Shown one piece after another: positions 35,455-44,402 of a DNA stretch of 64,000 nt. Source of the DNA: Bacillus nitratireducens (lineage in GTDB: Bacteria; Bacillota; Bacilli; Bacillales; Bacillaceae_G); assembly GCF_001884135.1 (NCBI RefSeq), contig NZ_MAOC01000007.1, forward strand, positions 1 through 64,000. The letters run 5' to 3'. A program made the position numbers and the translations under genes. Under the pieces are notes generated by a model, which saw only the letters and a list, made by a program, of their open reading frames with translations, did no database searches and had not been told where the DNA came from. How positions within the stretch are numbered: the first letter of the stretch is position 1; every line of letters begins with the position of its first letter.

Positions 35455-35888
35455 CGTGATTTTCCCTCCATATTAAAAATCAATTACTGTATTACATATT
35501 ATTGTATATAATCAACACGTTTCTTTAATCCCTCATTAGTATGAGAATAGGTACATACAAAGGTCTTACTTAATACACTTTAATAACGAAAAACTCCCCT
35601 CATCTAGAGAGAAGTTCCCATCACTTTATATGCAATTTTACATCTCCGCTTGCAAATCACTAAAAAACCTTTAAAATCTAAAGGATGACTAAATATACAA
35701 ATTCTATCTGCATTCCTTATAAATTAAAAATTATTGAACTCAATACTTTTTCAATTTTAAGAAGTATTACATTCTTCATTTTTTTCTTATAAGCATGCTT
35801 TTTATAAGGAAATCTGATACAATCCTTAAGTAATATTAATATGTATAGATATTACGAATATAGTGCATACTTAAAGAAGGTGATTTTA
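35455..35888. other. Intergenic region between VOC gene and GGDEF-EAL gene
   Basis: Divergent promoter region. At about 35591-35615 the minus strand holds AACTTCTCTC / GAGGGGAGTT with loop TAGAT followed by TTTTTC, a terminator-like hairpin with no gene before it. No supported coding sequence. Confidence 0.4.
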
Positions 35889-38609
35889 TTGAAAATAAAT
35901 AAAAATTTACAACTATGTATATTAATTACAACACTAATATGCTATTCAATCTATTTTATGTTTTTCTTTCTGTTCCCTACTCATTTTTCAAATTTCAATG
36001 TACGCTTTGCTTCACTCATCGTTGAAGTCATTACATTTATATCGCTAATTTACTCTATATATTCTAAAAAAGTTAGTTCAAATCCTTTTTGGATATGTAT
36101 TACAATTGCAATGGGCAGTTTTTTATTAGGAAAAATAATATATACAGTTCAACATGAATTTTTCGAATTCCCAATACATAATTTCACTTTTTCAGATATA
36201 TTTTACATGATATTTCTATTCTTCTTCCTTATTGCTTTTTGTTATAAGATTTTAAAGGAATGTAATAAGTGGGAAAAAGCTTTCTTTATTTGCGATATAT
36301 GTATAGTACTCGCTTCCATACTCACATTAGAATGGTATTTATTTAATCAACCAGATTTAAGTGTTTTCTCTCTACCAATGGGAGAAATTTTCCTGTCATT
36401 TTTATATCCAATTGCAGACCTACTCTTTTTACTACTAGGTGCTAGTCTCATTTTTCGCCCAACTGTTTTTAAGTCGAAATGGAAAATATATATTTTTGTT
36501 TTTGTATTAATAAGTTCTGCAGCTTTTAATTATATTTATTTTTATTTAAATACTCATTTATCGCATGACACTGTAGCATTATTACGACTTTTATATAGAA
36601 TACCACTATTACTTGTTGCAATAGCTGCTTCTATTCCAAGCGGTCTTACGAATAATACAAGTTATTCCATCGTAAACCCTGTACTAGGGAAAAAAGTTTT
36701 AGTCACATTTCCCTATCTCGTTGTTGCATTTCTAATTGGCTTTACCCTTAAAGAACAAACAGCTTCTTCCATTCTTATTACAGGAAACTGTATCACTTTT
36801 GTTTTCGTACTTATTCGCCATTCTATTGGACGTATGCAAAACAAGAGCTTAACAGAACGGTTACAATTCTTTAATGCACAATTAGAAGAAAAAGTTGCTG
36901 TACGAACTTCTGATTTAGTTCAAAAATCAGAGGCCCTATCTCAGAAACAACAAAAATTCGAATCATTATATGAATATCATCCTGATCCCATTTTTACTAT
37001 TGATTTAAATGGTATTTTCTTAAATGTTAACAAAGCAGGCGGCATGCTACTTGGAGTCGCTACAAGTGAATTATTTGGCAAAACTTGTCTTTCTATTATC
37101 TTAGATGAAGATAAGCACAAACTAGCATCCGCATTAGAAAAAGTAAAAAAACAGGAGCCTACTTCTTTACAATTACGTTCTCAATACAATAATGGCTTTA
37201 CTTATTTTTTATACGTTACAATCGTCCCTATTATGATAGACGGACAAATTTCAGGAAGTTATATTATGGTAAAAGATATTACCGCACTAAAAAAGCAACA
37301 AGAAGAAATAAAATATTTAGCATTCCATGATACTGTAACGAAAATTGGGAACCGTGCCTTTTTCCATAAGAAATTAAAAAAAGTTATAAAAAATGCTAAA
37401 ATAACAGACAGTGAGTTCGCTTTATTATATTTAGATTTAGATCGCTTTAAAGCAATTAACGATACACTTGGACATTCGTCAGGAGATTACATATTAGAAG
37501 AAGTATCAAACCGATTCCAATCATGTCTTCCATCACATACTCATCTGTCAAGAATTGGTGGCGATGAATTTACAATCTTAATTGAAGACTATACTGACGA
37601 AGATTCCTTATTCCAATTATGTAACCAATTATTTGAATGCATGAAAAAGCCGTTTGTCATACATGAGCATAAATTAACTTTATCACTAAGTATCGGCATC
37701 GCTATTTATCCACATTCCGGAATCGATACCGCTACACTTCTGAAAAACGCTAATGTTGCAATGTATGATGCAAAGGCAAAAGAACTTAACTCTGTCTCTA
37801 TTTATGACGATGTAATCGCTAGAAAGATTGAAAGACGATTACGATTAGAAAAAGATTTACCAAACGCAATACAAAATGAAGAATTGTTCCTTTTGTATCA
37901 ACCTCAAGTTGATAGTGGATCTAATAAAATTATCGGTGCAGAAGCTTTAATCAGATGGAATCATCCTGAATTAGGTGTTATTTCTCCATACGAGTTTATT
38001 CCGATTGCAGAAGAAACACTACAAATTATTCCAATAGGAAAATGGACATTACAGCAGGCTTGTGAGCAAATGAAACGTTGGCACGCACTCGGATATTCGC
38101 ATTTAAAAATAGGGGTAAATTTATCTGCTAAAGAATTTGAACAAGAGGATTTTGTAAAATCTATTTCTTCTACTTTAGCAACTACAGGCTTACCAGCAAG
38201 TTCTCTCGATCTTGAATTAACAGAGCGAATTGCAATGATGGATGAGAGAGAAACATTGATAAAACTGCGTACACTAAAAAGTTTAGGGATTCACATTTCA
38301 ATCGACGACTTTGGTACAGGCTATTCTTCCCTAGCCTACTTACCTTTATATCCAATCGATACGTTAAAAATCCCAAGAGAATTTATTACAATGTCTGAAA
38401 CATGTGAAGATGGAATGGAAATCATTAAAACGATCATCACATTAGCAAATACATTAGGAATGTCTGTCATTGCTGAAGGTGTAGAAACGAAAGAGCACGT
38501 AAATTTCCTTCAAAAAAATAAATGTCATTTTATTCAAGGTTACTATTACAGTAAACCTATTCATACTAATGCATTTACTGAGCTATTAGAAATCGGTATT
38601 CACCAATAG
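35889..38609 (+). CDS. Membrane-bound PAS-GGDEF-EAL cyclic-di-GMP protein
   Basis: About 906 residues. Nine or ten N-terminal membrane spans (to about residue 325) form a sensor, followed by a short coiled linker (NAQLEEKVAVRTSDLVQK), a PAS domain (about 365-475, YEYHPDPIFTIDLNG), a GGDEF domain with intact GGDEF near residue 557 (SRIGGDEFTILIED) and an EAL domain with GAEALIRW near 685, plus DDFGTGYSSLAYL and AEGVET. Both synthesis and hydrolysis motifs are intact, so it may be bifunctional. Start: TTG 35889 with GAAGGTG upstream; an ATG at 35841 lacks a site. Confidence 0.93.
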   Translation: MKINKNLQLCILITTLICYSIYFMFFFLFPTHFSNFNVRFASLIVEVITFISLIYSIYSKKVSSNPFWICITIAMGSFLLGKIIYTVQHEFFEFPIHNFTFSDIFYMIFLFFFLIAFCYKILKECNKWEKAFFICDICIVLASILTLEWYLFNQPDLSVFSLPMGEIFLSFLYPIADLLFLLLGASLIFRPTVFKSKWKIYIFVFVLISSAAFNYIYFYLNTHLSHDTVALLRLLYRIPLLLVAIAASIPSGLTNNTSYSIVNPVLGKKVLVTFPYLVVAFLIGFTLKEQTASSILITGNCITFVFVLIRHSIGRMQNKSLTERLQFFNAQLEEKVAVRTSDLVQKSEALSQKQQKFESLYEYHPDPIFTIDLNGIFLNVNKAGGMLLGVATSELFGKTCLSIILDEDKHKLASALEKVKKQEPTSLQLRSQYNNGFTYFLYVTIVPIMIDGQISGSYIMVKDITALKKQQEEIKYLAFHDTVTKIGNRAFFHKKLKKVIKNAKITDSEFALLYLDLDRFKAINDTLGHSSGDYILEEVSNRFQSCLPSHTHLSRIGGDEFTILIEDYTDEDSLFQLCNQLFECMKKPFVIHEHKLTLSLSIGIAIYPHSGIDTATLLKNANVAMYDAKAKELNSVSIYDDVIARKIERRLRLEKDLPNAIQNEELFLLYQPQVDSGSNKIIGAEALIRWNHPELGVISPYEFIPIAEETLQIIPIGKWTLQQACEQMKRWHALGYSHLKIGVNLSAKEFEQEDFVKSISSTLATTGLPASSLDLELTERIAMMDERETLIKLRTLKSLGIHISIDDFGTGYSSLAYLPLYPIDTLKIPREFITMSETCEDGMEIIKTIITLANTLGMSVIAEGVETKEHVNFLQKNKCHFIQGYYYSKPIHTNAFTELLEIGIHQ

Positions 38610-38656
38610 TACATAGCTAATCGGTATAAGTAATAATGAATTTGAGCAACTATAGT

Positions 38657-38691
38657 AAAAAGGAAAGAAGATACCTTCTTTCCTTTTTTTT
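38657..38691. terminator. Bidirectional terminator
   Basis: AAAAAGGAAAGAAG and CTTCTTTCCTTTTT arms around ATAC, between the convergent GGDEF-EAL and MurG-like genes. Confidence 0.92.
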
Positions 38692-38706
38692 CTATTTAAA
38701 TTTCTA

Positions 38707-39771
38707 TTACTTCACCACTTCATTTATTATATCTATTAATTGATGAATCCCCTCATCATTTGTTTTCTTATATCCATTCATGTTTTGAATATACCTCTCC
38801 TTATTTGTATACAACTTATTTACTGCATGTGTAAATGTACTACTGTTTACTCTATCTTGAAGTAAAACTTCTGCATATCCTTGTCGTGCAAAATGGTCAG
38901 CATTTAAAACTTGATCCCCTCTACTGGAACCATTAGTTAACGGAATAAGCAACATCGGTTTCTTCAAAAATAACAATTCAGAAATAGCAGTAGAACCCGC
39001 TCTGGAAACTACAACACTTGCCATATTCAGTATATGCGGTAACTCTTCCCCTATATATTCAAATTGTATATAACCTTCCATTCCAATAGCTGGGTCCACC
39101 TTCCCTTTACCACACATATGAACAATATTAAAATTTAATAATAATGTATCTAAACTTTTCCTTACCATATCATTTATCCACTTAGCACCTTGACTCCCAC
39201 CCATTATTAACAATACCGGTTTATCTTGCTGAAATTTACAATAGCTTCTTCCTCGTAATACGTTACCTCTCTCAATTTCTTCCCTTACAATTGGCCCTAC
39301 ATAAACCTTCTTCTCAGTACTTACATTACCCCCTGTTTGAGGAAATGTTGTACATAGTTTTTTAGAAAAAGGTAATGCTATTTTATTTGCCAACCCTAAC
39401 GTACTATCTGGTTCACGTATTATTATAGGTACACGATTTAACCATGCCCCTATAACTACAGGAACTGAAACAAATCCTCCTGCTGAAAAGATAACATCAG
39501 GCTTCATCTTCTTAATTAATTGATAACTTTGTAAACAACCGTGTATAATTTTAAAAGGATCTTTAAAGTTCTCCCAATCCCAATATCTCCTAAGCTTCCC
39601 CGTCGAAATACTATTGTATTTAACATTTTGAACTAATAATTTTTCAATTCCATTTTGAGATCCAATATACTCAACTCCCCATCCTTTTTCCATAAATTTA
39701 GGAATCAATACCATATTAATCATTACGTGTCCGGCTGTACCGCCCCCAGTAAAGAGAATCTTTTTATTCAT
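38707..39771 (-). CDS. MurG-family GlcNAc-type glycosyltransferase
   Basis: A 354-residue GT28 transferase similar to MurG, with the N-terminal GGGTAGHV loop, FSAGGFVSVPVVIGAW, the acceptor/donor segment MGGSQGAKWIND and the UDP-binding VSRAGSTAISELLFLKKPMLLIPL. B. cereus-group genomes carry a second MurG-like gene beyond the one in the division cluster. The linkage to two UDP-sugar enzymes suggests it transfers a made-to-order amino sugar, possibly to a lipid carrier; that is inference. ATG 39771. Confidence 0.88.
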   Translation of the reverse strand: MNKKILFTGGGTAGHVMINMVLIPKFMEKGWGVEYIGSQNGIEKLLVQNVKYNSISTGKLRRYWDWENFKDPFKIIHGCLQSYQLIKKMKPDVIFSAGGFVSVPVVIGAWLNRVPIIIREPDSTLGLANKIALPFSKKLCTTFPQTGGNVSTEKKVYVGPIVREEIERGNVLRGRSYCKFQQDKPVLLIMGGSQGAKWINDMVRKSLDTLLLNFNIVHMCGKGKVDPAIGMEGYIQFEYIGEELPHILNMASVVVSRAGSTAISELLFLKKPMLLIPLTNGSSRGDQVLNADHFARQGYAEVLLQDRVNSSTFTHAVNKLYTNKERYIQNMNGYKKTNDEGIHQLIDIINEVVK

Positions 39772-39792
39772 AACTTATATCCACCTTTATCA

Positions 39793-40101
39793 TTAAAAAT
39801 CTAGCTTTATATTAATCTTTAACTCAAGTCCTATATCTTGTAAAAGATCTTTGATGAGTTCATAAAAATCATTTCCATACTCACTACACTCATACTGAGC
39901 AAAAACTTGAATCATATGCCTAGTTCTAGTCTCTAGTGCTGGCTTTATTCGATCAACCTTCTTTTCTTCAACATACGCTCGATATTGATTTATTGCCTCA
40001 TAAAGGTGCAACACATGCGCTTCTTCATCTTTCCAATCCAACGTATCAACAATCGAAAGAAATAGCGTACTTTGATTATCTATCGCTTCATAACAATTCA
40101 T
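39793..40101 (-). CDS. Small protein of unknown function in UDP-sugar operon
   Basis: About 102 residues starting MNCYEAIDNQSTLFLSIVDTL, rich in charged residues and predicted mostly helical, with no signal or membrane segment. It lies between the reductase (25 bp upstream) and the MurG-like transferase (21 bp downstream), so co-transcription is likely. AAAGGA lies 12 nt upstream of ATG 40101, a little far; longer readings overlap the reductase gene. Not recognised. Confidence 0.65.
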   Translation of the reverse strand: MNCYEAIDNQSTLFLSIVDTLDWKDEEAHVLHLYEAINQYRAYVEEKKVDRIKPALETRTRHMIQVFAQYECSEYGNDFYELIKDLLQDIGLELKINIKLDF

Positions 40102-40126
40102 ATATTTGTTACATCCTTTTATATTT

Positions 40127-41038
40127 TTATTGAATGCAGATTTCACTACACTTCGCATATTCAAGTACATCTTTTAATGATTGCTGAAATTGAATTTCTG
40201 GGATCCATCCTAATTTTTTTATATCCTCTAATAATAAATTTTCATTTGAGTTACTCCCACTATTCTCTTTTTCTTTTATAGTAAAATTCAGCTGTGTTAA
40301 TCCTTTAAATTGCTCCAATACATCTAATAAAGAGCGTTTTACTCCTGATCCAATATTATATTGTTTTCCATTTATACCATCACGTAATAACACATGATAC
40401 GCTTTAACTGCATCACGTACATCTAGAAAGTCTCTACTATCTTTCAAACTGTTTACTTCAATAATCGCTTTACTTCTACCCGATTCTATATCTATCATTT
40501 TTTTTGCGAGAATTGAACAAACACCATTCGATACTCCTGGACCAATTAAGTTCGAGGGCTTTGCAATGATAATATTTGAATCCATTAACCCACCCCAAGC
40601 CTCTGCAATAATGACTTGCATAGTTTTACTTAAACTATATGGATTTGAAACTTTTATGTTTTTCATACTATCTGCTTGCAATGCAGATCCTATAACTAAT
40701 GTTTTACAATGCGAGGCTTCCTGCTTAATGGCCTCTAATAAATATAAAGTCCCTATTACGTTAATCTCTATATATTCCAGAGAAGCTGTCCAAGACTCTA
40801 TGACCGAATTTCTTCCTGCTAAATGCAATACACAGTCTGGCTTTATTTGTTTCATTACCTTCATTACTTCACTCTTATTTGTTAAATCACAAGTAATACC
40901 ATTTTCGATTTTTTCACTATGTGAACGATTTTGAAACATAGGAATTACATGAAAGCCCTGCTCTAAAAAATATTGGCAAGCATGACGTCCTGTGAAGCCA
41001 TTTGCACCAGTGATTAAAAGGCTCGCATTTTTTTTCAT
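40127..41038 (-). CDS. NAD(P)-dependent nucleotide-sugar reductase (UDP-QuiNAc pathway candidate)
   Basis: A 303-residue extended short-chain dehydrogenase. Rossmann motif TGANGFTGRHACQ, HLAGRNSV, catalytic Tyr-x-x-x-Lys in NPYSLSKTMQ and the substrate-site DSRDFLDVRDAVKAY. It matches, by memory, the B. cereus 4-reductase (Preq) that converts UDP-4-keto-6-deoxy-GlcNAc to UDP-QuiNAc, encoded next to its dehydratase. Start overlaps the dehydratase stop by 4 bp (ATGA), so the two are coupled. Confidence 0.85.
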   Translation of the reverse strand: MKKNASLLITGANGFTGRHACQYFLEQGFHVIPMFQNRSHSEKIENGITCDLTNKSEVMKVMKQIKPDCVLHLAGRNSVIESWTASLEYIEINVIGTLYLLEAIKQEASHCKTLVIGSALQADSMKNIKVSNPYSLSKTMQVIIAEAWGGLMDSNIIIAKPSNLIGPGVSNGVCSILAKKMIDIESGRSKAIIEVNSLKDSRDFLDVRDAVKAYHVLLRDGINGKQYNIGSGVKRSLLDVLEQFKGLTQLNFTIKEKENSGSNSNENLLLEDIKKLGWIPEIQFQQSLKDVLEYAKCSEICIQ

Positions 41039-42021
41039 CGTAAAAACCCTCCTTTTTCTAACATTTGTTTCACCTCATGTTTTGTAAGTAAGTCTTGTTG
41101 TGAACTAAAACTATTCACATCCACAAGCGGATAACTAGCATAATATTCTTGAAGTCCTTCTATAGGAATAGTCGGTAGTACCACAAAATAATTTTGATCA
41201 AAACTAATACTTGTTTTACTCTCTACCTCAGATAAAAGCATTTCACTTAATTTTTCACCAGGTCTTATCCCTACCTCTTTTATCTTCACGTTTTCTTTTT
41301 TCGAATCTTCAATTAATACTTTTGCTAAATCCGTTATTTTACATGCTGGCATTTTCATAACAAAGATTTCTCCTCCTCTTCCTTCAGATGCTGCTTTAAA
41401 TAACAATCCAACAGCATCTTCAATTGTTAAGAAAAATCTAGTCATATTCTCATCAGTAATCCCTACCTGTGAAGACTTTTTAATTTGCTTTTTAAAGAGC
41501 GGTACCACACTTCCACTCGTCCCTAAAACATTTCCACCACGAACACAAATGAATTTGGTTTTCTTCGTTTGCACATTCGCATGAACCATTAACTTTTCAC
41601 CAATTGCTTTTGTCATCCCATACGTATTTGATGGGTCGGCCGCTTTATCAGTTGAAACATATATAACTTTCTCAACTTGCTCCTGGATTGATGCTTCAAT
41701 TACATTTTGCGTACCATGTATATTTGTTTTTATAGCTTCATAAGGATAATACTCACATACTGGAACATGTTTTAAAGCTGCAAGATGGAATACATAATGT
41801 ACACCCTGGCACGCATAGACTAGTTGGTCCTTATCACGAATATCTCCAATAATAAATTTTAATCTATCGTCATTTATAAACTGTTGCTGCATTTCAAACT
41901 GAACCGTTTCATTCCTTGAAAAAACCCTAATTTCTTTCGGCGATTTTTCTAATAGTTGTTTTATAAGTTCATGTCCCCACGAACCTGTTCCACCAGTAAT
42001 TAAAATTATTTTATTAAGCAT
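41035..42021 (-). CDS. UDP-GlcNAc 4,6-dehydratase (UDP-QuiNAc pathway candidate)
   Basis: A 328-residue extended SDR of the PseB/FlaA1-like group: ITGGTGSWGHELIKQLL, HLAALKHVPVCEYYPYEAIKTN, catalytic STDKAADPSNTYGMTKAIGEKL and RGGNVLGTSGSVVPLFK. The remembered B. cereus homologue (Pdeg) makes UDP-4-keto-4,6-dideoxy-GlcNAc. Start ATG 42021 has AGGAGG 7 nt upstream, better than the upstream ATG at 42048 in the same frame. First gene of a four-gene operon. Confidence 0.88.
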   Translation of the reverse strand: MLNKIILITGGTGSWGHELIKQLLEKSPKEIRVFSRNETVQFEMQQQFINDDRLKFIIGDIRDKDQLVYACQGVHYVFHLAALKHVPVCEYYPYEAIKTNIHGTQNVIEASIQEQVEKVIYVSTDKAADPSNTYGMTKAIGEKLMVHANVQTKKTKFICVRGGNVLGTSGSVVPLFKKQIKKSSQVGITDENMTRFFLTIEDAVGLLFKAASEGRGGEIFVMKMPACKITDLAKVLIEDSKKENVKIKEVGIRPGEKLSEMLLSEVESKTSISFDQNYFVVLPTIPIEGLQEYYASYPLVDVNSFSSQQDLLTKHEVKQMLEKGGFLR

Positions 42022-42331
42022 TCCATTTCCTCCTACTGTACATTTCATTAAAAATTGTACTTACCAAAGCTATTGAATTATTTTCAATTGATTCAAATCA
42101 TAATCGTCGTTTGTTACATTAAATTGACAAAATAAAAAAACAGAAACTATTAAACATAGTTTCTGTTTTTCATTTCACCTCTTAACAGTAAGATTTTTTC
42201 ATACTGTTTGCACGATAGCTATATTACTTATAAAAAAACACCGCTCATTTATTTCATATACTCGTAATAAAATAAATAGAATGATTCATAACCAATATCA
42301 TGTTTAAATTCATGAAAAGGGAGGTAATGGA
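42022..42331. other. Divergent intergenic region
   Basis: Holds the hairpin above, an AACAGTA...TACTGTT inverted repeat at about 42184-42208, and the ribosome site of the DUF2515 gene. No full gene. Confidence 0.5.
42135..42170 (-). terminator. Terminator-like hairpin in the leader of the UDP-sugar operon
   Basis: AAAAACAGAAACTA and TAGTTTCTGTTTTT exact arms around a 7-nt loop with T-run on both strands. It lies ~115 bp upstream of the dehydratase start, between divergent genes, and a seven-codon frame with its own GAGGTG site (minus strand) runs into it. Confidence 0.75.
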
Positions 42332-43510
42332 ATGTACCAAAGCAACTCAAATAATACATATAATGAAGCTTCCAAAGCACTTCCTCTCTCCCTATTTGAT
42401 GTGAAAAGTGAGTTAAAACAAAAATGCACACTCATTCATTCTGAAACCATGTATAAATTAACGAAAGAAGAGCAACTCATCATCGAGAACATAAAAGTAC
42501 AAACAAAACAACTAAATAAAAATAATGTAACAAGAACACGTGCATACTACCAATTTTACATTCAATATCCAGAAATACATTGGGCACTACTTGGGCATAT
42601 GGTATCACGTAACGGTGGTTGGAATATGACCGATTTAAAGGGAGATTTATATACGAGAATTTTATCAGAGAAAGATCAAATTACATTTTTTTCTTTTTTA
42701 GAAAGGGGAAATTGGCTTATTTTCCAAGATGTATATCCTCAATTTTTGCTATATGAACAAAGTGTAAAAAGATCGCAAAGGCTATTTCACCTTCTCCCTC
42801 ACCTAAATGTTTCTACATTTATGGAAACGATGTGGAACGATTTTTGGAAAACAGGTAACAAAAAAACATTAGCGATTGCAACTATTATTAATGAACAAAA
42901 CTACTTAGAAAAAAGAGTTATTCAAAATGCACACTTTAAAAAGACTGTACTAAATAGTATTGGATTTAAACTCTTTGATTTCTTTCAGTTTAATCATATC
43001 CTTTTCCCATTCTACGAAAATGATAAGAAACAAAAAGTATTACTATTTGGTGATACAATGAAACATTTTACATCCTTGCATGAACGAATCTTAATTGGAA
43101 AAAGATTGTATTCACTATTATTTCGGGATACACATATTTTATCTCAAATAATAAGTTGGGCCGAGCATCATCCACACACAGGCTCAAGGAAAGATTACTG
43201 GCCTCATTTATTTTCAAGTGTAAATGAATCTTTTTCCCGTGAGTTTTATAAACGCCGAATAAAGAAATGCCAGTTGCGTAGTGGCGCATATCGTATATAC
43301 AGCCCTGCACTCATCTATGCATGGCGCGATATGAAACATGAAGAAGATGAAAGTAAAGATTGGTTTACTGATTGGCAAGTTGTAAATTACTTAGTTGATA
43401 AGGAGGAAAATATAAGTGGACAAATTTCAGAAGACTACTGCAAAACACTCGAAAAAATTGAACTTGCCATTCTTGCAAAGAAAAATGTCCTCCTCCGAGA
43501 GGAAGAATGA
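42332..43510 (+). CDS. DUF2515 (YppC-like) protein
   Basis: A 392-residue soluble protein resembling B. subtilis YppC. Conserved-looking blocks include NVTRTRAYYQFYIQYPEIHWALLGHMVSRNGGWNMTDLKG and HPHTGSRKDYWPHLF, plus YSPALIYAWRDMKHEE. The His/Asn-rich core might be enzymatic, but no activity is known. GGGAGG precedes ATG 42332 by 7 nt. Its last 95 bp are shared with the next gene in another frame. Confidence 0.85.
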   Translation: MYQSNSNNTYNEASKALPLSLFDVKSELKQKCTLIHSETMYKLTKEEQLIIENIKVQTKQLNKNNVTRTRAYYQFYIQYPEIHWALLGHMVSRNGGWNMTDLKGDLYTRILSEKDQITFFSFLERGNWLIFQDVYPQFLLYEQSVKRSQRLFHLLPHLNVSTFMETMWNDFWKTGNKKTLAIATIINEQNYLEKRVIQNAHFKKTVLNSIGFKLFDFFQFNHILFPFYENDKKQKVLLFGDTMKHFTSLHERILIGKRLYSLLFRDTHILSQIISWAEHHPHTGSRKDYWPHLFSSVNESFSREFYKRRIKKCQLRSGAYRIYSPALIYAWRDMKHEEDESKDWFTDWQVVNYLVDKEENISGQISEDYCKTLEKIELAILAKKNVLLREEE

Positions 43511-43904
43511 CTTCCTAGCTATAATAATTACAGTTTTTTTCTCTGCTATTATTGGAACTTGTTTAGATGCTTTCTTTGTTAATAAACAAATATATTCTTT
43601 TCCGGTTAGACCCTTCTCATCCACATTTTCAGTTAACATAGCTTTCACGTTACTCGTACTACCGATTTTAACAGCCTCTTTTATTCAAATTTCAAAGGAA
43701 TTATCTACCATTTCTAGAACTCTATTTATTATTTCAATAGGCGTTTGTGCTAGCATTTTTGAGCAAATTGCTGAGAGGCTAGGCTTATTTGTACATAGTA
43801 CGGATTGGCAGCATAGTTATTCTTTGTTTGGATATATCATTTTCTTTTCTCTTATTTGGAAATTTTATAATTGGATGCTAAAAATAAAGAGACCGTTTTT
43901 ATAA
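43416..43904 (+). CDS. CBO0543-type membrane protein
   Basis: About 162 residues. A basic N-terminal stretch (KFQKTTAKHSKKLN) leads into four or five membrane spans: FLAIIITVFFSAIIGTCLDAFF, NIAFTLLVLPILTASFI, TLFIISIGVCASIFEQIAERLG and YIIFFSLIWKFYNW. The start is GTG 43416 with a perfect AAGGAGG 9 nt upstream, which forces a 95-bp overlap with DUF2515; a later ATG at 43485 has only a poor site. Overlap implies translational coupling. Confidence 0.75.
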   Translation: MDKFQKTTAKHSKKLNLPFLQRKMSSSERKNDFLAIIITVFFSAIIGTCLDAFFVNKQIYSFPVRPFSSTFSVNIAFTLLVLPILTASFIQISKELSTISRTLFIISIGVCASIFEQIAERLGLFVHSTDWQHSYSLFGYIIFFSLIWKFYNWMLKIKRPFL

Positions 43905-43912
43905 CGGTCTCT
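43888..43912 (-). terminator. Terminator after YfmQ gene
   Basis: GAGACCGTT, loop, AACGGTCTC, followed on the minus strand by TTTATTTTT. It overlaps the 3' end of the CBO0543-type gene. Confidence 0.78.
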
Positions 43913-43914
43913 CC

Positions 43915-44337
43915 TTAAGCATAATCTTCAGTTACTGCTACTGAACGACTTTGAAGGCTTTTTGATCGCAAACGATATGCAACTACTTTCTTCTTATATT
44001 GCTTTATTACATCAACGTGTTCCTCGTAGCTATATATAGAAAATCTAATCTCTCTTTTTCCTTTCTTCGTCTCCATGACTATTGGTGTACCATTCCCTTG
44101 TGGCGGAAAATAATGTTTATCTAAAAATAAAGCCTCGTTAAATTCATGAATAACTTGAACTTTCATTTCTCCTTCTATACTTTCCCCATCTACTGTTATA
44201 GTAGTATTTTCCTCATCAAGTTTTTGATGTAACTCAAATCTACTAATAATTGATTCTACAACAGAAGTTGGCATACTAGAAACTAGTACTTTAAGAGCAC
44301 CAAAAATAAATAATGTAACTATAAACCATGTTGTCAT
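43915..44337 (-). CDS. YfmQ-family protein
   Basis: About 140 residues. An N-terminal membrane helix (MTTWFIVTLFIFGALKVLVSS) is followed by a soluble domain with SVVESIISRFELHQKLDEENTTI and EALFLDKHYFPPQGNGTP, which matches the YfmQ family as I remember it. Function unknown. GGAG lies 9 nt upstream of ATG 44337; earlier in-frame ATGs overlap that site. Confidence 0.82.
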   Translation of the reverse strand: MTTWFIVTLFIFGALKVLVSSMPTSVVESIISRFELHQKLDEENTTITVDGESIEGEMKVQVIHEFNEALFLDKHYFPPQGNGTPIVMETKKGKREIRFSIYSYEEHVDVIKQYKKKVVAYRLRSKSLQSRSVAVTEDYA

Positions 44338-44402
44338 TTTAATCATCTCCATTACGCTCTAAAATGAGTAGTGTTATACTCCTTATTACGATTCATTCAT
44401 TT

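Noticed and set aside
42249-42431. A minus-strand frame over the 5' part of the DUF2515 gene.
   Set aside because: Antisense to a supported gene with strong ribosome site; no site of its own.
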